From: Lactobacillus intestinalis
GTDB lineage: Bacteria > Bacillota > Bacilli > Lactobacillales > Lactobacillaceae
DNA length: 64,000 bases
Assembly (NCBI RefSeq): GCF_024397795.1
Contig: NZ_CP072985.1
Span: 248,001 to 312,000, forward strand
Direction: 5' to 3'
Below are positions 16,547 through 26,953 of the stretch, piece after piece. The translations under genes and the position numbers were made by a program. The stretch's first letter is position 1. Every line of letters begins with the position of its first letter. The notes under the pieces are model-generated. The model had not been told where the DNA came from and searched no databases. It saw nothing but the letters and a program-made list of their open reading frames with translations.

Positions 16547-18196
16547 ATGTTGAAGTTTAAATCCGTGCTAGCAAGTGCTGTTACTATTTCTGCTGCTTTG
16601 GTGCTTGCTGCCTGCGGAAAGTCTAGTGACCACGCTAATTCAAGTAGTGCTAAAACTTTAAATTTAAGTACTACTGCGCCGCTAGACACAATTGATATCA
16701 GTAAATCAACTGGATATGGTCAAACTGGAAATGTATTTGAAAGTTTTTATCGATTAGGGGAAAATGGTAAGCCGACTGCTGGACTTGCTAAATCTGGGAC
16801 AGTTTCAAAAGATGGACGTACGTGGACTTTTAAATTAAGAAACGCTAAATGGTCCAACGGCGATCCAATTACTGCGCAAGACTTTGTTTATTCATGGAGA
16901 AGAAGTTTAAATCCTAAGACTGCATCCCCATATGCCTACCTATTCAGTGGCGTTAAAAATGCAGATGAAATTATTGCAAATAAGAAGAAAGCTTCTAGCT
17001 TAGGAATTTCTGCCCCAAATAAAGATACCGTTGTAGTTAAACTTAACCGTCCAATTGCTTACTTTAAAGTTTTGATGGCTTATCCCTTATTTGGACCACA
17101 AAATGAAAAGGTAGTTAAGAAATATGGTAAAAAGTATGCCACTAAGGCGCAATATCAAGTTTACTCAGGTCCATTCAAGATTAAGGGTTGGAATGGCACT
17201 AACGATACCTGGTCCTTTGTAAAGAACAACAATTACTGGGACAAGAAAGTTGTAAAGCTTAATAAGATTAATTATGAAGTTGTAAAATCAAACAACACTG
17301 GCTATCAAATGTACCAACAAGGTAAGCTCGATTTAACTCCACTTTCAAGTGAACAAGTTAAAAATTTGAAGAGTAATAAGGATTTCACTTCATACCCATA
17401 TTCATTAGTTAGATTCTTAATGTACAACTTCAAGTCTAAGAATCCAACTAATAATAAAGCCCTTAATAACCGTAATATTAGATTAGCATTGTCTTTATCA
17501 ATTGATAGAGATATTGTTACTAAGAAAGTATTAGGAAACGGTTCAACTTTGCCAACTGGTTTTGTAGCAAATGATTTAGCCTCTGATCCAAAAACTGGCG
17601 TTGATTTTGCGAAACAACAAAAGGTAAAGAATACCGTTGATTACAACCCAACTTTAGCTAAGAAGTATTGGAAGAAAGGAATGCAAGAAATCGGGGCTAA
17701 GAAGCTAACATTTGATCTTCTTTCATCAAACGACGAATCTGATAGTGATCAGTTGACTCAATATTTGCAATCACAATGGACTAAAGAACTTAAAGGCTTG
17801 AAAGTCAATGTAACTAATGTGCCAGATAAATCTACCACTAGTCGTGCACAAAATGGGGATTTTGATATTTACTTATCCCACTGGGGTGGAGACTTTAACG
17901 ATCCAATGACTTTCATGCAAATTCCTATGACTGGCACTTCATATAACTATGGTAAGTGGTCAAATTCTAAATATAACAACCTAGTTAAAACAGCGGGCAA
18001 TCAGGATGCAAATGATGCTAATAAGCGTTGGAGTGATCTCGTTACTGCAGCAAAGATCGTTAACCGCGAACAAGCTATTACTCCAATTTATCAACAAACT
18101 ACCGCATATCTCCAAAACAAGCGAGTACATGGTGTGATTCATAATACCGCAGGTACTCAATGGAACTACAAGTATACATCTGTAGATAATAAATAA
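16547..18196 (+). CDS. Peptide ABC transporter substrate-binding lipoprotein (OppA family)
   Basis: A 549-residue SBP_bac_5 family protein. The signal peptide ends at lipobox 'VLAAC', so it is lipid-anchored outside the cell. Family landmarks are 'LSTTAPLDTIDISKSTGYGQ', 'WTFKLRNAKWSNGDPITAQDFVYSW' and a C-terminal 'THWGGDFNDPM'-like motif ('SHWGGDFNDPMTF'). It captures oligopeptides for an Opp permease, which is not nearby. The ATG at 16547 is preceded by AAGGAGAAAG. Codons upstream in the same frame run through the attenuator and are not coding. Expression appears controlled by the Cys-rich leader, so the ligand may be cysteine-containing peptides; that is inference. Confidence 0.92.
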   Translation: MLKFKSVLASAVTISAALVLAACGKSSDHANSSSAKTLNLSTTAPLDTIDISKSTGYGQTGNVFESFYRLGENGKPTAGLAKSGTVSKDGRTWTFKLRNAKWSNGDPITAQDFVYSWRRSLNPKTASPYAYLFSGVKNADEIIANKKKASSLGISAPNKDTVVVKLNRPIAYFKVLMAYPLFGPQNEKVVKKYGKKYATKAQYQVYSGPFKIKGWNGTNDTWSFVKNNNYWDKKVVKLNKINYEVVKSNNTGYQMYQQGKLDLTPLSSEQVKNLKSNKDFTSYPYSLVRFLMYNFKSKNPTNNKALNNRNIRLALSLSIDRDIVTKKVLGNGSTLPTGFVANDLASDPKTGVDFAKQQKVKNTVDYNPTLAKKYWKKGMQEIGAKKLTFDLLSSNDESDSDQLTQYLQSQWTKELKGLKVNVTNVPDKSTTSRAQNGDFDIYLSHWGGDFNDPMTFMQIPMTGTSYNYGKWSNSKYNNLVKTAGNQDANDANKRWSDLVTAAKIVNREQAITPIYQQTTAYLQNKRVHGVIHNTAGTQWNYKYTSVDNK

Positions 18197-18229
18197 TTCT
18201 ACGTAAAAAGTACGTAAAATATTCTAGTA

Positions 18230-18262
18230 AAGAAGATGGATTTAAATTCATCTTCTTTTTTT
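18230..18262 (+). terminator. Rho-independent terminator
   Basis: The stem AAGAAGATG / CATCTTCTT is followed by seven T. Confidence 0.9.
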
Positions 18263-18342
18263 ATCAAAAATTTTATTGACTAATTTCTATAGACAGGATT
18301 ATTATTAAAAAGTCAAAAAATGAAGGAGTAAAAAAGGGGATT

Positions 18343-19266
18343 ATGAAAAAAATTACTAAATTTGGTATAAGTTTAATTGTAGGTGTGGAGATGCTCTCCA
18401 GTGTAGCTATTTCTTCTCGCACTGTAGATGCTGCAAGTAACAAGATGATTTTTAAAAATAATAGTTTCATCTATACTAGTAATTTAAAACGAACTAATGC
18501 ATATAAAACTCAAAACGGTGTGCGCTATGTAACTCGTACTTATGTTGCTGGTACTACTGTAACACCATCGGGAACACGTACAATTAATGGTAAACAATAT
18601 TACCAAGTAGGTAATAATAAGTACGTGCGTGCAAGTAATTTAAGATCTCTGCAAGATTTCTTTGTAAGTGGAGATGGCTGGTACTTGTCAGATGTTGATA
18701 ATTTATATAACGATGATGGTAGTATTAATCAAGGTGCTATAGATACTACAGTTCAAAATTATAACAATGATACCAGTATGTACTGGGTAGATGATTCACG
18801 TAGCACCAATAAACTTATTAAGTCCGCACGTAAATTGATTGGTTATTTCCATTATGGCAGTCATGCTGGCTTTGGTAATTGGAAAAAGCCAAACAAGAAC
18901 GGTACAACTGATTGTTCAGGATTTGTTTGGCTTGCAATGAAGCGTGCAGGTTATCCCGTAGGCAATTGGCCATTTACTACTAAAGATATGGAAAATGATG
19001 CGCGCGGTGCCCAGCACTATTTGAAGCAAATTCCAGCTTCTCAAGCTAGAATGGGTGATGTGATGATTGTCAACACTGGTAATGGTTTATATCAAAACGG
19101 TCATGCGGCAATTGTTGATGGTCCTTATGAAGGCTTGAATACGCAAATTATTCAAATGGGTGGAGATAGCTCTAGCCAATCAGTTCATCGTTGGACGCTT
19201 GGGTCATCTTTGAGTGAAAAACTACTTAAAGGTAAATTTACTTATGCTCGCCCAGTTAAAAGATAA
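18343..19266 (+). CDS. Secreted SLAP-domain NlpC/P60 peptidoglycan hydrolase
   Basis: A 307-residue secreted protein. The signal peptide ends near 'VDAAS'. One SLAP-type cell-wall-association domain follows (about residues 33-105: 'NNSFIYTSNLKR..', 'YYQVGNNKYVRASNL'). The C-terminal NlpC/P60 domain carries the catalytic Cys 191 in 'TTDCSGFVWLAM' and His 254 in 'NGHAAIVDG'. Such enzymes cleave peptide stems of peptidoglycan. GGGG precedes the ATG, and a TTGACT element at 18276 may be its promoter. A terminator follows. Catalytic residues are intact, so it is probably active in wall remodelling or cell separation. Confidence 0.9.
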   Translation: MKKITKFGISLIVGVEMLSSVAISSRTVDAASNKMIFKNNSFIYTSNLKRTNAYKTQNGVRYVTRTYVAGTTVTPSGTRTINGKQYYQVGNNKYVRASNLRSLQDFFVSGDGWYLSDVDNLYNDDGSINQGAIDTTVQNYNNDTSMYWVDDSRSTNKLIKSARKLIGYFHYGSHAGFGNWKKPNKNGTTDCSGFVWLAMKRAGYPVGNWPFTTKDMENDARGAQHYLKQIPASQARMGDVMIVNTGNGLYQNGHAAIVDGPYEGLNTQIIQMGGDSSSQSVHRWTLGSSLSEKLLKGKFTYARPVKR

Positions 19267-19268
19267 AT

Positions 19269-19296
19269 AAAAGCATCCCTTTAAGGGATGCTTTTT
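19269..19296 (+). terminator. Rho-independent terminator
   Basis: The stem AAAAGCATCCCTT / AAGGGATGCTTTT with a very short loop ends in T. Confidence 0.92.
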
Positions 19297-19314
19297 AATA
19301 TTGTAAAGATACAC

Positions 19315-19349
19315 AAAAAGACGATAAGTGGTGGGAAACACTTATCGTC
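19315..19349 (-). terminator. Terminator of the minus-strand hypothetical gene
   Basis: The perfect 11-bp stem GACGATAAGTG / CACTTATCGTC is followed on the minus strand by five T. It lies 90 bp beyond the stop of the gene at 19439. Confidence 0.8.
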
Positions 19350-19438
19350 AAAGAAATTTAATAATAAGAAGGCTGAATCATTAATGATTCCACTAAATAT
19401 TGTAACAATAGTTAAATAACAATTCAAATATTTTTTGC

Positions 19439-19897
19439 TTAAATTAAGCTTTTTGTTAATTCTGTAGGTATAACACTAAATTTTTCACTAGAAAAATCAT
19501 ATGCAACTTTAAATAAGCCGTTCTTTTTAAATAGTGCTAATTTATTAACTAAATCATAAATATTATTAGTTTTTTGAAGGGCTATTGTAAGTGAATCTTC
19601 TTGATTTTTAGCCAATAAACTTGCTAGCTCTTTATTCCTATTAAATATATTTTCAGCAATGCTTTTATTCATTTTTACAGTAACTAAATTAATGTATTCC
19701 ATCATGATTAAAAGAGTTTCTTCATTAATAACATCATCTGGAGAGACAGCAGATTGAATTAAATCTTTACTATGATATTTTTGGTTAATTTGATAGATTA
19801 ATGCAAACTCTAGGGCTGTCATCTCTGTAGGCTTTTTCTTAAATGAAAGAGTAGCAGCTCTATAAAAGTTATCAATTTTTTTAATATCTATTGACAT
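19439..19897 (-). CDS. Hypothetical protein, mostly helical
   Basis: A 152-residue AT-rich gene. The product is predicted largely helical, without signal peptide or membrane span. Signs are 'NNIYDLVNKLALFKKNGLFKVAYDF' near the C-terminus and a Lys/Asn-rich middle. AGAAAGA lies ahead of the ATG. It has its own terminator and is divergent from the adhesin gene. The function is not recognised; a regulatory or mobile-element origin is possible but unsupported. Confidence 0.6.
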   Translation of the reverse strand: MSIDIKKIDNFYRAATLSFKKKPTEMTALEFALIYQINQKYHSKDLIQSAVSPDDVINEETLLIMMEYINLVTVKMNKSIAENIFNRNKELASLLAKNQEDSLTIALQKTNNIYDLVNKLALFKKNGLFKVAYDFSSEKFSVIPTELTKSLI

Positions 19898-20108
19898 AAA
19901 TGGTTAAATCTTCTTTCTAAAAAATAATCTCTTCTAATAATTACATGTTTAGCAAAAAAGATCAATCATCGATAACAATGAACTTACCGAGTCATTATAT
20001 TTTAAATTACTTTCACATGATGATAGGATAAAGTCGATTAATGAAATAATAAGGGTGTTATAGATCAATTTATAGCATGGTCTTTTATAGATGGAGGTTA
20101 TGGTTTTT

Positions 20109-23100
20109 ATGTTATCTAGAAAAAATATAAATGAGAAATTAAAGCGGCTAGAGCAACAGAAGCAAAGATTTTCAATTCGTAAACTAACTATTGGAGCCGC
20201 TTCAGTATTAATTGGATTAGTATTTTTTGGAATGGGGAGTCAATCGGTTCATGCAGATACAATTACATCCCCTCAAGTTGTAAACAATACTGAAGTAAAA
20301 GCTACACAACCTTCTACTAATAAAACTTCTTCCAATGTTCCTAAAGAAGCTCCTAAAACTTCTACTCCCGAAGTAACTAACAAGGCGCAAGAAGCTGCCA
20401 TTTTGACTGGTAATCAAAAAAAATTTCAACCTTCAACACCAGTCAAAGCTGCAACTCCTAACTCACAGCAAGTAACTTCTACTTCAGCTTCTAAAGTTCA
20501 AGTGGCAGCAACTACTAATACTACAAATACGCCTGCAGTACAAGCGAACGTTTCTCAAACAACAGAACATGTTGCAAATGAAACCGAACTTCAAAATGCT
20601 TTAAACAATACTAATATTAATAATATCGTTTTAGATGGCAACATTACCAATAATAGCAACTCCACATTTAGTTTAAATAATGGAACCGCTCGGCAATTAA
20701 CCATTTCTGGTAAACAAAGTGATGGTACTAATGCTAGTTGGAACACTGGCAGTGGTTATGTCTATCTTGGAAGTGGAACTGAAAGCAATAATAAGCAATG
20801 GGATATTTCGTTTGAAGATATAGATATCACTTCTACTAATAGTAATGGTTGGAGTCCAGTAAGCTTAGACAATGGTGTCACTGGTAATATTAGTTTTAAT
20901 AATGTTACTAACGGAGGAAATGGTGTCTTAGTTTATGCCCCTAGTGCTAATGTCACTGTTCAAAATACTAGTTCAAAGCCCGCATCTAGTGCTACGGATC
21001 CTAATATTACCGCCAATAACGTAAATATAGGTGACAATGTAAATTTGGTCACTACCCAAAACAACTATAATGATGGAAATGTTTACGCAAATAGAAATAT
21101 TACTGTCACTGGTAAAAATATCAGCTTAAATTCTCAAGCGGATAGTAGTGGTAGCACATCCGATGCAGCTACTAATCTTTATGCAGGTGGCAATATTGAC
21201 TTCAAGACTGGAAGCGATACAATTTTAACCGCTGCTAGTTCTCAAAGCAATAATGTTAACAATTTGAACATTAATGGCACTTTAACAGTTGAAAAAGATG
21301 CAAATGTAGTAGTAAATTCAAATGTAACTGCAAATAATGTTTCAACTCCAACTGGATTTAACAGCTATAGTTTTCCAAGTGGCTGCAGCAGTATTACTTT
21401 AGTTAATAATGGAGCTGTAATTGATGGTAATTTAACTATTAATGCCACTGCAGTGCCAAATTCCAGTGGTGTAGTAGCAGGGATTGGCGTCCAAGGCAAT
21501 CCTTCAAATGCGGCTGATGTAATTATTGGCTCAACTGGTAAATATGTTGTTAATGCTACTAATTCACGTGATACTCGCGGTATCTTCTATTGTGCTGATA
21601 ACCACACTGTAGGATTAGCCGAAGGTGCTCAAGCTCAATTTAACATGGGTCATGGTGTTTCAAATGCTATCTTTAGAGCTGACAATGTAATCCTTAAGCC
21701 AAGCGCTTCAATTAACATCACCACTTATCAAGATAATAACGGCAATTCCAATAACGGTATTCAATCTGACGGTGCAGGAGATCACTCGGGTCCTATTGTA
21801 GTTGGTTGGAGTCCTACAGGATCTGCAGATAATTCAAGTTTTGTAAATAATAATACCCACGCTACTATTGAAATAGATAAAGACGCAAATTTAACTATTA
21901 TTCGTAAAACTGATAGTAATTCTAAGCAAGCTAACAGTCCATTAATTGACTTTGGATCAAATGGTAGTAATGGATTTAGTATGAACTTGACTATGAATGG
22001 CGGAAGAATGGATCTCGAAGATGCATTACAAATGGATAGTCATAGTGGTACTCCACTTGATGGTTCTGCTAGTTATTTAGGTAGCGAAAAAGAAATCTTC
22101 CCAATGGGAATGATAGTAATGTTTGGTACTAGTTCGAGTGATTACGTTAAAATTACCGATCCTGAATTATTTAAGATGGTGAGAACTGGCGCACAAAAAG
22201 GGATGTTATTCCGTCTTGAAGGTACCACTAACTCGATTAACGTCGCTTCAAGTGATGGTGAAGCTATTCCGCTTGATTATGCTACAGTTGGTGGCGTAAA
22301 GTACTCTAATGGAAAAGTTTCAACAAATACTGCCTATAAATGGAATATTACAAATCTTAATACAGTAAATAAGATGGGGAACTGGGCTGCAAATTATAAT
22401 AATAAAGGCGGCTCCACATCTGACGCACCAGATTCTTAGTCTGAAGGGGTTCCATTTGGTGAAGCTCAGGCAAGTGTAACTTTTGCTCCAGTTGCTCTTT
22501 CTGATGAACCAAGTGATTTATCTACTCCAGCTGATTTTAATAATTACTTTAACTGGTGGAGTGCTTCAAATGTAGCAATGGGAAGCGATCTTATTCCTGA
22601 TGCGGATAAGAATGATCCAAAAGGCGGCACAATTACTGTAAATGAAAATGCAGTTTTGACTCCTGCTGATGCGGAGCAGGCAATTACTAATAAGGCTGAT
22701 TTAACCAATGTCTCTACCTACACTTGGGATAAAAATGATACTCCAAGTACCGCAAAGCCAGGAACTTTTGATGGTAAAGTAATTGTAACTTATGCAGATA
22801 AATCAGAAGATGTTGTCCCCGTTAAAGTTATTGTTAAGAGCTTAGCGGACGAATATACCCCTGAAGGCCAAACTGTTAACGTAAAGAAGGGCCAAACTCC
22901 AAATCCAGAGGAAGGCATCAAGAATACTAATGAATTGCCAAAAGGCACCAAGTATACTTGGAAAGATACTCCTGATACTTCAACAGTTGGCACTAAATCA
23001 GCTACTATTGTTGTAACTTACCCAGATGGCTCAAAGGACGAAGTTCCTGTTAAAGTTGTGGTCACAGATAACAGCCAACCTTCTGAAAAGCCAGATTCAG

Positions 23101-25499
23101 AGAAGTATGAACCAGAAGGTCAAACTGTTAACGTAAAGAAGGGCCAAACTCCTAACGCTGAAGAAGGCATCAAGAATAGTAATGACATGCCAAAAGGCAC
23201 TAAATACACTTGGAAGACTACTCCTGATACTTCAACAGTTGGCACTAAATCAGCTACTATTGTTGTAACTTACCCAGACGGCTCAAAGGACGAAGTTCCT
23301 GTTAAGGTTGTGGTCACAGATAACAGCCAACCTTCTGAAAAGCCAGATTCAGAAAAATATGAACCAGAAGGTCAAACTGTTAACGTAAAGAAGGGCCAAA
23401 CTCCTAACGCTGAAGAAGGCATCAAGAATAGTAATGACATGCCAAAAGGCACTAAGTACACTTGGAAGACCACTCCTAATACTTCAACAGTTGGCACTAA
23501 ATCAGCTACTATCGTTGTAACTTACCCAGATGGCTCAAAGGATGAAGTTCCTGTTAAGGTTGTGGTCACCGATAACAGCCAACCTTCTGAAAAGCCAGAT
23601 TCAGAAAAGTATGAACCAGAAGGTCAAACTGTCAATGTAAAGAAGGGCCAAACTCCAAATCCAGAGGAAGGTATCAAGAATACTAATGAATTGCCAAAGG
23701 GTACTAAATACACTTGGAAGACCACTCCTAATACTTCAACAGTTGGCACTAAATCAGCTACTATCGTTGTAACTTACCCAGATGGCTCAAAGGATGAAGT
23801 TCCTGTTAAGGTTGTGGTCACAGATAACAGCCAACCTTCTGAAAAGCCAGATTCAGAAAAGTATGAACCAGAAGGTCAAACTGTTAACGTAAAGAAGGGC
23901 CAAACTCCAAATCCAGAAGAAGGCATTAAGAATACTAATGAATTGCCAAAAGGCACCAAGTATACTTGGAAAGATACTCCTGATACTTCAACAGTTGGCA
24001 CTAAGTCAGCTACTATCGTTGTAACTTATCCAGACGGCTCAAAGGACGAAGTTCCTGTTAAAGTTGTGGTCACAGATAACAGCCAACCTTCTGAAAAGCC
24101 AGATTCAGAAAAATATGAACCAGAAGGTCAAACTGTTAACGTAAAGAAGGGCCAAACTCCAAATCCAGAGGAAGGCATCAAGAATACTAATGAATTGCCA
24201 AAAGGCACCAAGTATACTTGGAAAGATACTCCTGATACTTCAACAGTTGGTACTAAGTCAGCTACTATTGTTGTAACTTATCCAGATGGCTCAAAGGACG
24301 AAGTTCCTGTTAAAGTTGTGGTCACAGATAACAGCCAACCTTCTGAAAAGCCAGATTCAGAAAAGTATGAACCAGAAGGCCAAACTGTCAATGTAAAGAA
24401 GGGCCAAACTCCAAATCCAGAGGAAGGTATCAAGAATACTAATGAATTGCCAAAAGGCACCAAGTATACTTGGAAAGATACTCCTAATACTTCAACAGTT
24501 GGCACTAAATCAGCTACTATTGTTGTAACTTATCCAGACGGCTCAAAGGACGAAGTTCCTGTTAAAGTTGTCGTTACAAAAGACGAGACTCAACCGGTTA
24601 CCCCAATCACACCTGAACAACCTAATACTCCAGAAAATCCAACGAATACTACAAAAGTTATTGAACCAACAAATCCAGATGATCCTAACCAAAAAGATTT
24701 ATTCAAACATGTAACAAGAACAATAATCATTAAGGAACCTGGTAAGAAGGCTAAGAAGATTACTCAAACTGCTACATTTACGAGAAATAAGACTATTAAT
24801 ACAGCTACAGGGGAAGTAATTTCTTACGGAAATTGGACTCCATCTACAAGAACCTTAGATAAAGTAACCACTCCAAACGTAAAGGGTTACACTAAACATA
24901 TAGACGGCGATTTGAATACTATTGAAGTTTCACCAACTTCTGCCGATACTGTTGTTAAGGTCACATATACTCGTAAGCCAAAGGCTACTGAGCAAAACCC
25001 TACTAACACTAATCATTCAACTCACACTAAACGTGTAAATACCTTTACTCATGAGAGCAACAAGATTAGCCATAGCAATAATGGTTTTGATTATAACAAC
25101 GGTCCAAAAGCTATTACCATTCCAGTTAATAATAGAAGTACTGATCAAATTATTAATCGGCTTAGAAATAACGGTTATCAAGTAACAGTTAATGCTAATG
25201 GTGAAATTACTTCGATTATCAAAGTAAATGAAAATAAAGTTTATAATTACACGATTTCTCTAAAAGGAAAATTAATCCTTACTTCTATTACATCATTAGA
25301 AAATTCTTCTAAAGCTAATAATAGCATGAGTAATTCACTATCAACTTCACAAAATGGTAAGGAAAGTCAATCTACTTCGATGAAGGAATTACCACAAACG
25401 GGAAGCAAAGATGATGATTTAGCTTCTATTGGTCTTGCGATGGCAACTATTAGTGGCTTGTTAGGATTGATTGTAGATCGGAAACGCAAACAACAGTAA
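20109..25499 (+). pseudogene. YSIRK / Rib-repeat / LPxTG adhesin interrupted by one in-frame stop
   Basis: One reading frame of about 1,796 codons encodes a giant adhesin, broken only by TAG at 22437-22439. The start at 20109 has GGAGG about 10 nt ahead; two earlier ATGs overlap that site. The first part has a YSIRK-type export signal ('RFSIRKLTIGAASVLIG'), a Thr/Ser/Pro-rich linker and a beta-helix-like region rich in Asn. Beyond the stop the same frame continues 'SEGVPFGEAQ', then seven 84-residue Rib-like repeats, a Mub B2-like module (near 24700-24980), a Ser-rich spacer and the sortase motif LPQTG with a membrane anchor. As written, the N-terminal part would be secreted unanchored and the C-terminal part has no signal. 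A readthrough, a recent mutation or a sequence error are the options. Confidence 0.85.
22854..24617 (+). repeat. Seven tandem 252-bp Rib-like repeats inside the adhesin
   Basis: The unit starts repeat every 252 bp (positions 22863, 23115, 23367, 23619, 23871, 24123 and 24375). Each encodes 84 residues containing 'EGQTVNVKKGQTPN', 'GTKYTW', 'TSTVGTKSATIVVTYPDG' and 'DEVPVKVVVT'. Copies differ at few codons, and two subtypes exist ('NPEEGIKNTNELPKG' and 'NAEEGIKNSNDMPKG'). Near-identity suggests recent amplification. The last unit passes into a different linker. Confidence 0.93.
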
Positions 25500-25534
25500 A
25501 TTATAAGCTGACTTAGAATAAATTATGTTAACTA

Positions 25535-25573
25535 AATAACCAAGTATTCCAATAAAATACTTGGTTATTTTTA
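25535..25573 (+). terminator. Rho-independent terminator after the adhesin
   Basis: The stem AATAACCAAGTATT / AATACTTGGTTATT with a 7-nt loop is followed by T. Confidence 0.92.
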
Positions 25574-25683
25574 TATGCTGAGATCGCCATTCTACGGTCA
25601 AGTTCCTGCAATAAGCTTATAACTTAATAATTAAAGCCACTAGAATTACAATTCTTGATTTTTGCTGTTTTCAGCTTGAAATA

Positions 25684-25806
25684 CTAGTGCTATTTCTTAC
25701 AAATAACACTAGGTAATGCATTTAAAAGCCTTGTTATATCAACGTTTTAAGTGGTTGATAAAATTTAATAGTGTTATAATTATAGATATATAATAAATAG
25801 CACTAG
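25684..25806. repeat. Inverted 12-bp repeats around the recombinase promoter
   Basis: CTAGTGCTATTT (25684-25695) recurs as a perfect inverted copy AAATAGCACTAG (25795-25806), 99 bp apart. A third, near-identical inverted copy AAATAACACTAG (25701-25712) lies 5 bp after the first. A CACTAG core also occurs at 25638-25643. Promoter-like TATAAT (25775-25780) lies between the outer arms. The sites could be recombinase binding sites, an invertible segment, or repressor operators. The rest of 25574-25852 shows nothing else. Confidence 0.6.
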
Positions 25807-25852
25807 ATATACTTTAGTGAAATTATTAATTGAAAAAGGTGGAATTTTCGAA

Positions 25853-26464
25853 ATGAAGCAAATTGTAAAACCGATTAAAGATTCTTGGGTACTTTCTGCA
25901 GTTCAACAATCTTTAAAAGAAGATTTTAAGACGGGACAACGCAATTACACAATCTTTCAAGTTGGTAAAGCAACCCTCTTACGAGTAAGTGATGTGTTAC
26001 GGCTAAAAAAATCAGACGTTTATGATGAGCGTGGTCGTGTAAAACGAAATGCTTATATTATCGATAAAAAAACTAGAAAGCCAAATACTTTATATCTTAA
26101 GCCAGTTGAACGTGACTTAGAAGACTACTTTGACTGGCTAAAAAAGTATCAGCAAGAAAATCCAACTGATCCTGTATTTTTTAGCGAATGGCTATTTCCT
26201 TCATTTACTCATCCCGATAAACATATTGATGAAAAACGTTATTACATGATCATGCACAAGGTGGGTGAAAAATTGAATATTAATTATCTTGGCACCCATA
26301 CTATGCGAAAAACAGGTGCTTATCGTGTCTATCAACAAACTAACCATAATATTGCCCTAGTCATGAAACTACTAAATCATTCTTCTGAAGAAATGACTTT
26401 GGCCTATTTAGGTTTAGATCAAGATACTCGGGAACACATTTTAGATACAATAGATTTTGGATAA
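25853..26464 (+). CDS. Minimal tyrosine recombinase (catalytic domain only, FimB-like size)
   Basis: A 203-residue site-specific recombinase lacking the usual N-terminal SAM-like DNA-binding domain. The catalytic set looks complete: Arg in 'TLLRVSDVLRL', Lys in the 'KKTRKPNTLYL' hairpin, His-x-x-Arg in 'THTMRKTGAYR', His in 'LLNHSSEEMT', and nucleophile Tyr in 'LAYLGL'. AAGGTGG lies 10 nt before the chosen ATG; the frame extends 12 codons upstream without support. Fim-type invertases have the same reduced size. Inverted repeats lie just upstream. It follows a repeat-rich adhesin gene, but a link is not proven. Confidence 0.85.
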   Translation: MKQIVKPIKDSWVLSAVQQSLKEDFKTGQRNYTIFQVGKATLLRVSDVLRLKKSDVYDERGRVKRNAYIIDKKTRKPNTLYLKPVERDLEDYFDWLKKYQQENPTDPVFFSEWLFPSFTHPDKHIDEKRYYMIMHKVGEKLNINYLGTHTMRKTGAYRVYQQTNHNIALVMKLLNHSSEEMTLAYLGLDQDTREHILDTIDFG

Positions 26465-26595
26465 TTTAAAATATATAACTTGTTTCAAACGATGTTAATT
26501 CAGTTTTATTATTTATATAAAAATAATGTTTAACACATAAAATATTTTTATAAGATGGTTTTTATTAAAAATATAAAATTATAATTAAAAAACAG

Positions 26596-26623
26596 TTGAC
26601 TATTAATTAAAACATGATATTAT
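26596..26623 (+). promoter_or_regulatory. Promoter of the T-box leader
   Basis: TTGACT (26596-26601) and TATTAT (26618-26623) are 16 bp apart. Transcription would start about 26630. The region 26465-26595 is very AT-rich and otherwise empty. Confidence 0.65.
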
Positions 26624-26629
26624 TATTTC

Positions 26630-26915
26630 CAACAAGTAAATCATTTAGCTTTGATAAGAAAAGTAACATAAAATGAAGTTTGCAGAGAGTCTTCATATTG
26701 GTGAAAGAAGATAACTAAATTTTATTGCGAAAATCACCTTTGAGCTGAATATGCGATATTAGCATATTCAGGGGCCGCCCTATATAGCGGCGACGTATCG
26801 TCCACTTTTTAGTGGGCCGCACGTGCAGAGATCAGCTTTTTTGCTGATGAATATAGGTGGTACCGCGTAGAAGAAACGCCCTATTAGGTCAATTAGATCT
26901 AGTAGGGCGTTTTTG
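26630..26915 (+). promoter_or_regulatory. T-box riboswitch with terminator, specifier probably ATC (Ile)
   Basis: The T-box sequence AGGTGGTACCGCG is present near 26857-26869. Upstream are the AGAGAG motif near 26685, the apical 'TTGGTGAAAG', and the end of Stem I, 'CACCTTTGAGC'. Aligned with the well-known glyQS leader (GAAA, specifier, then A and the CTTGAGC-like strand), the codon here is ATC in 'GCGAAAATCACC'. A strong terminator follows (AAACGCCCTA / TAGGGCGTTT then T, about 26874-26915). Uncharged tRNA(Ile) should therefore switch on the downstream lipoprotein. The T-box call is firm; the specifier reading is less so. Confidence 0.9.
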
Positions 26916-26953
26916 TTTTATCTAAGCTAAAAGTATAGAAATGGAGAGATTTT

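Noticed and set aside
24278..24505. Minus-strand ORFs inside the Rib repeats
   Set aside because: They recur with the repeat period on the opposite strand and are shadows of the adhesin frame.
20109..25499. Two independent adhesin genes
   Set aside because: The second part is in the same frame, has no signal peptide or ribosome site, and is continuous with the first apart from one TAG.
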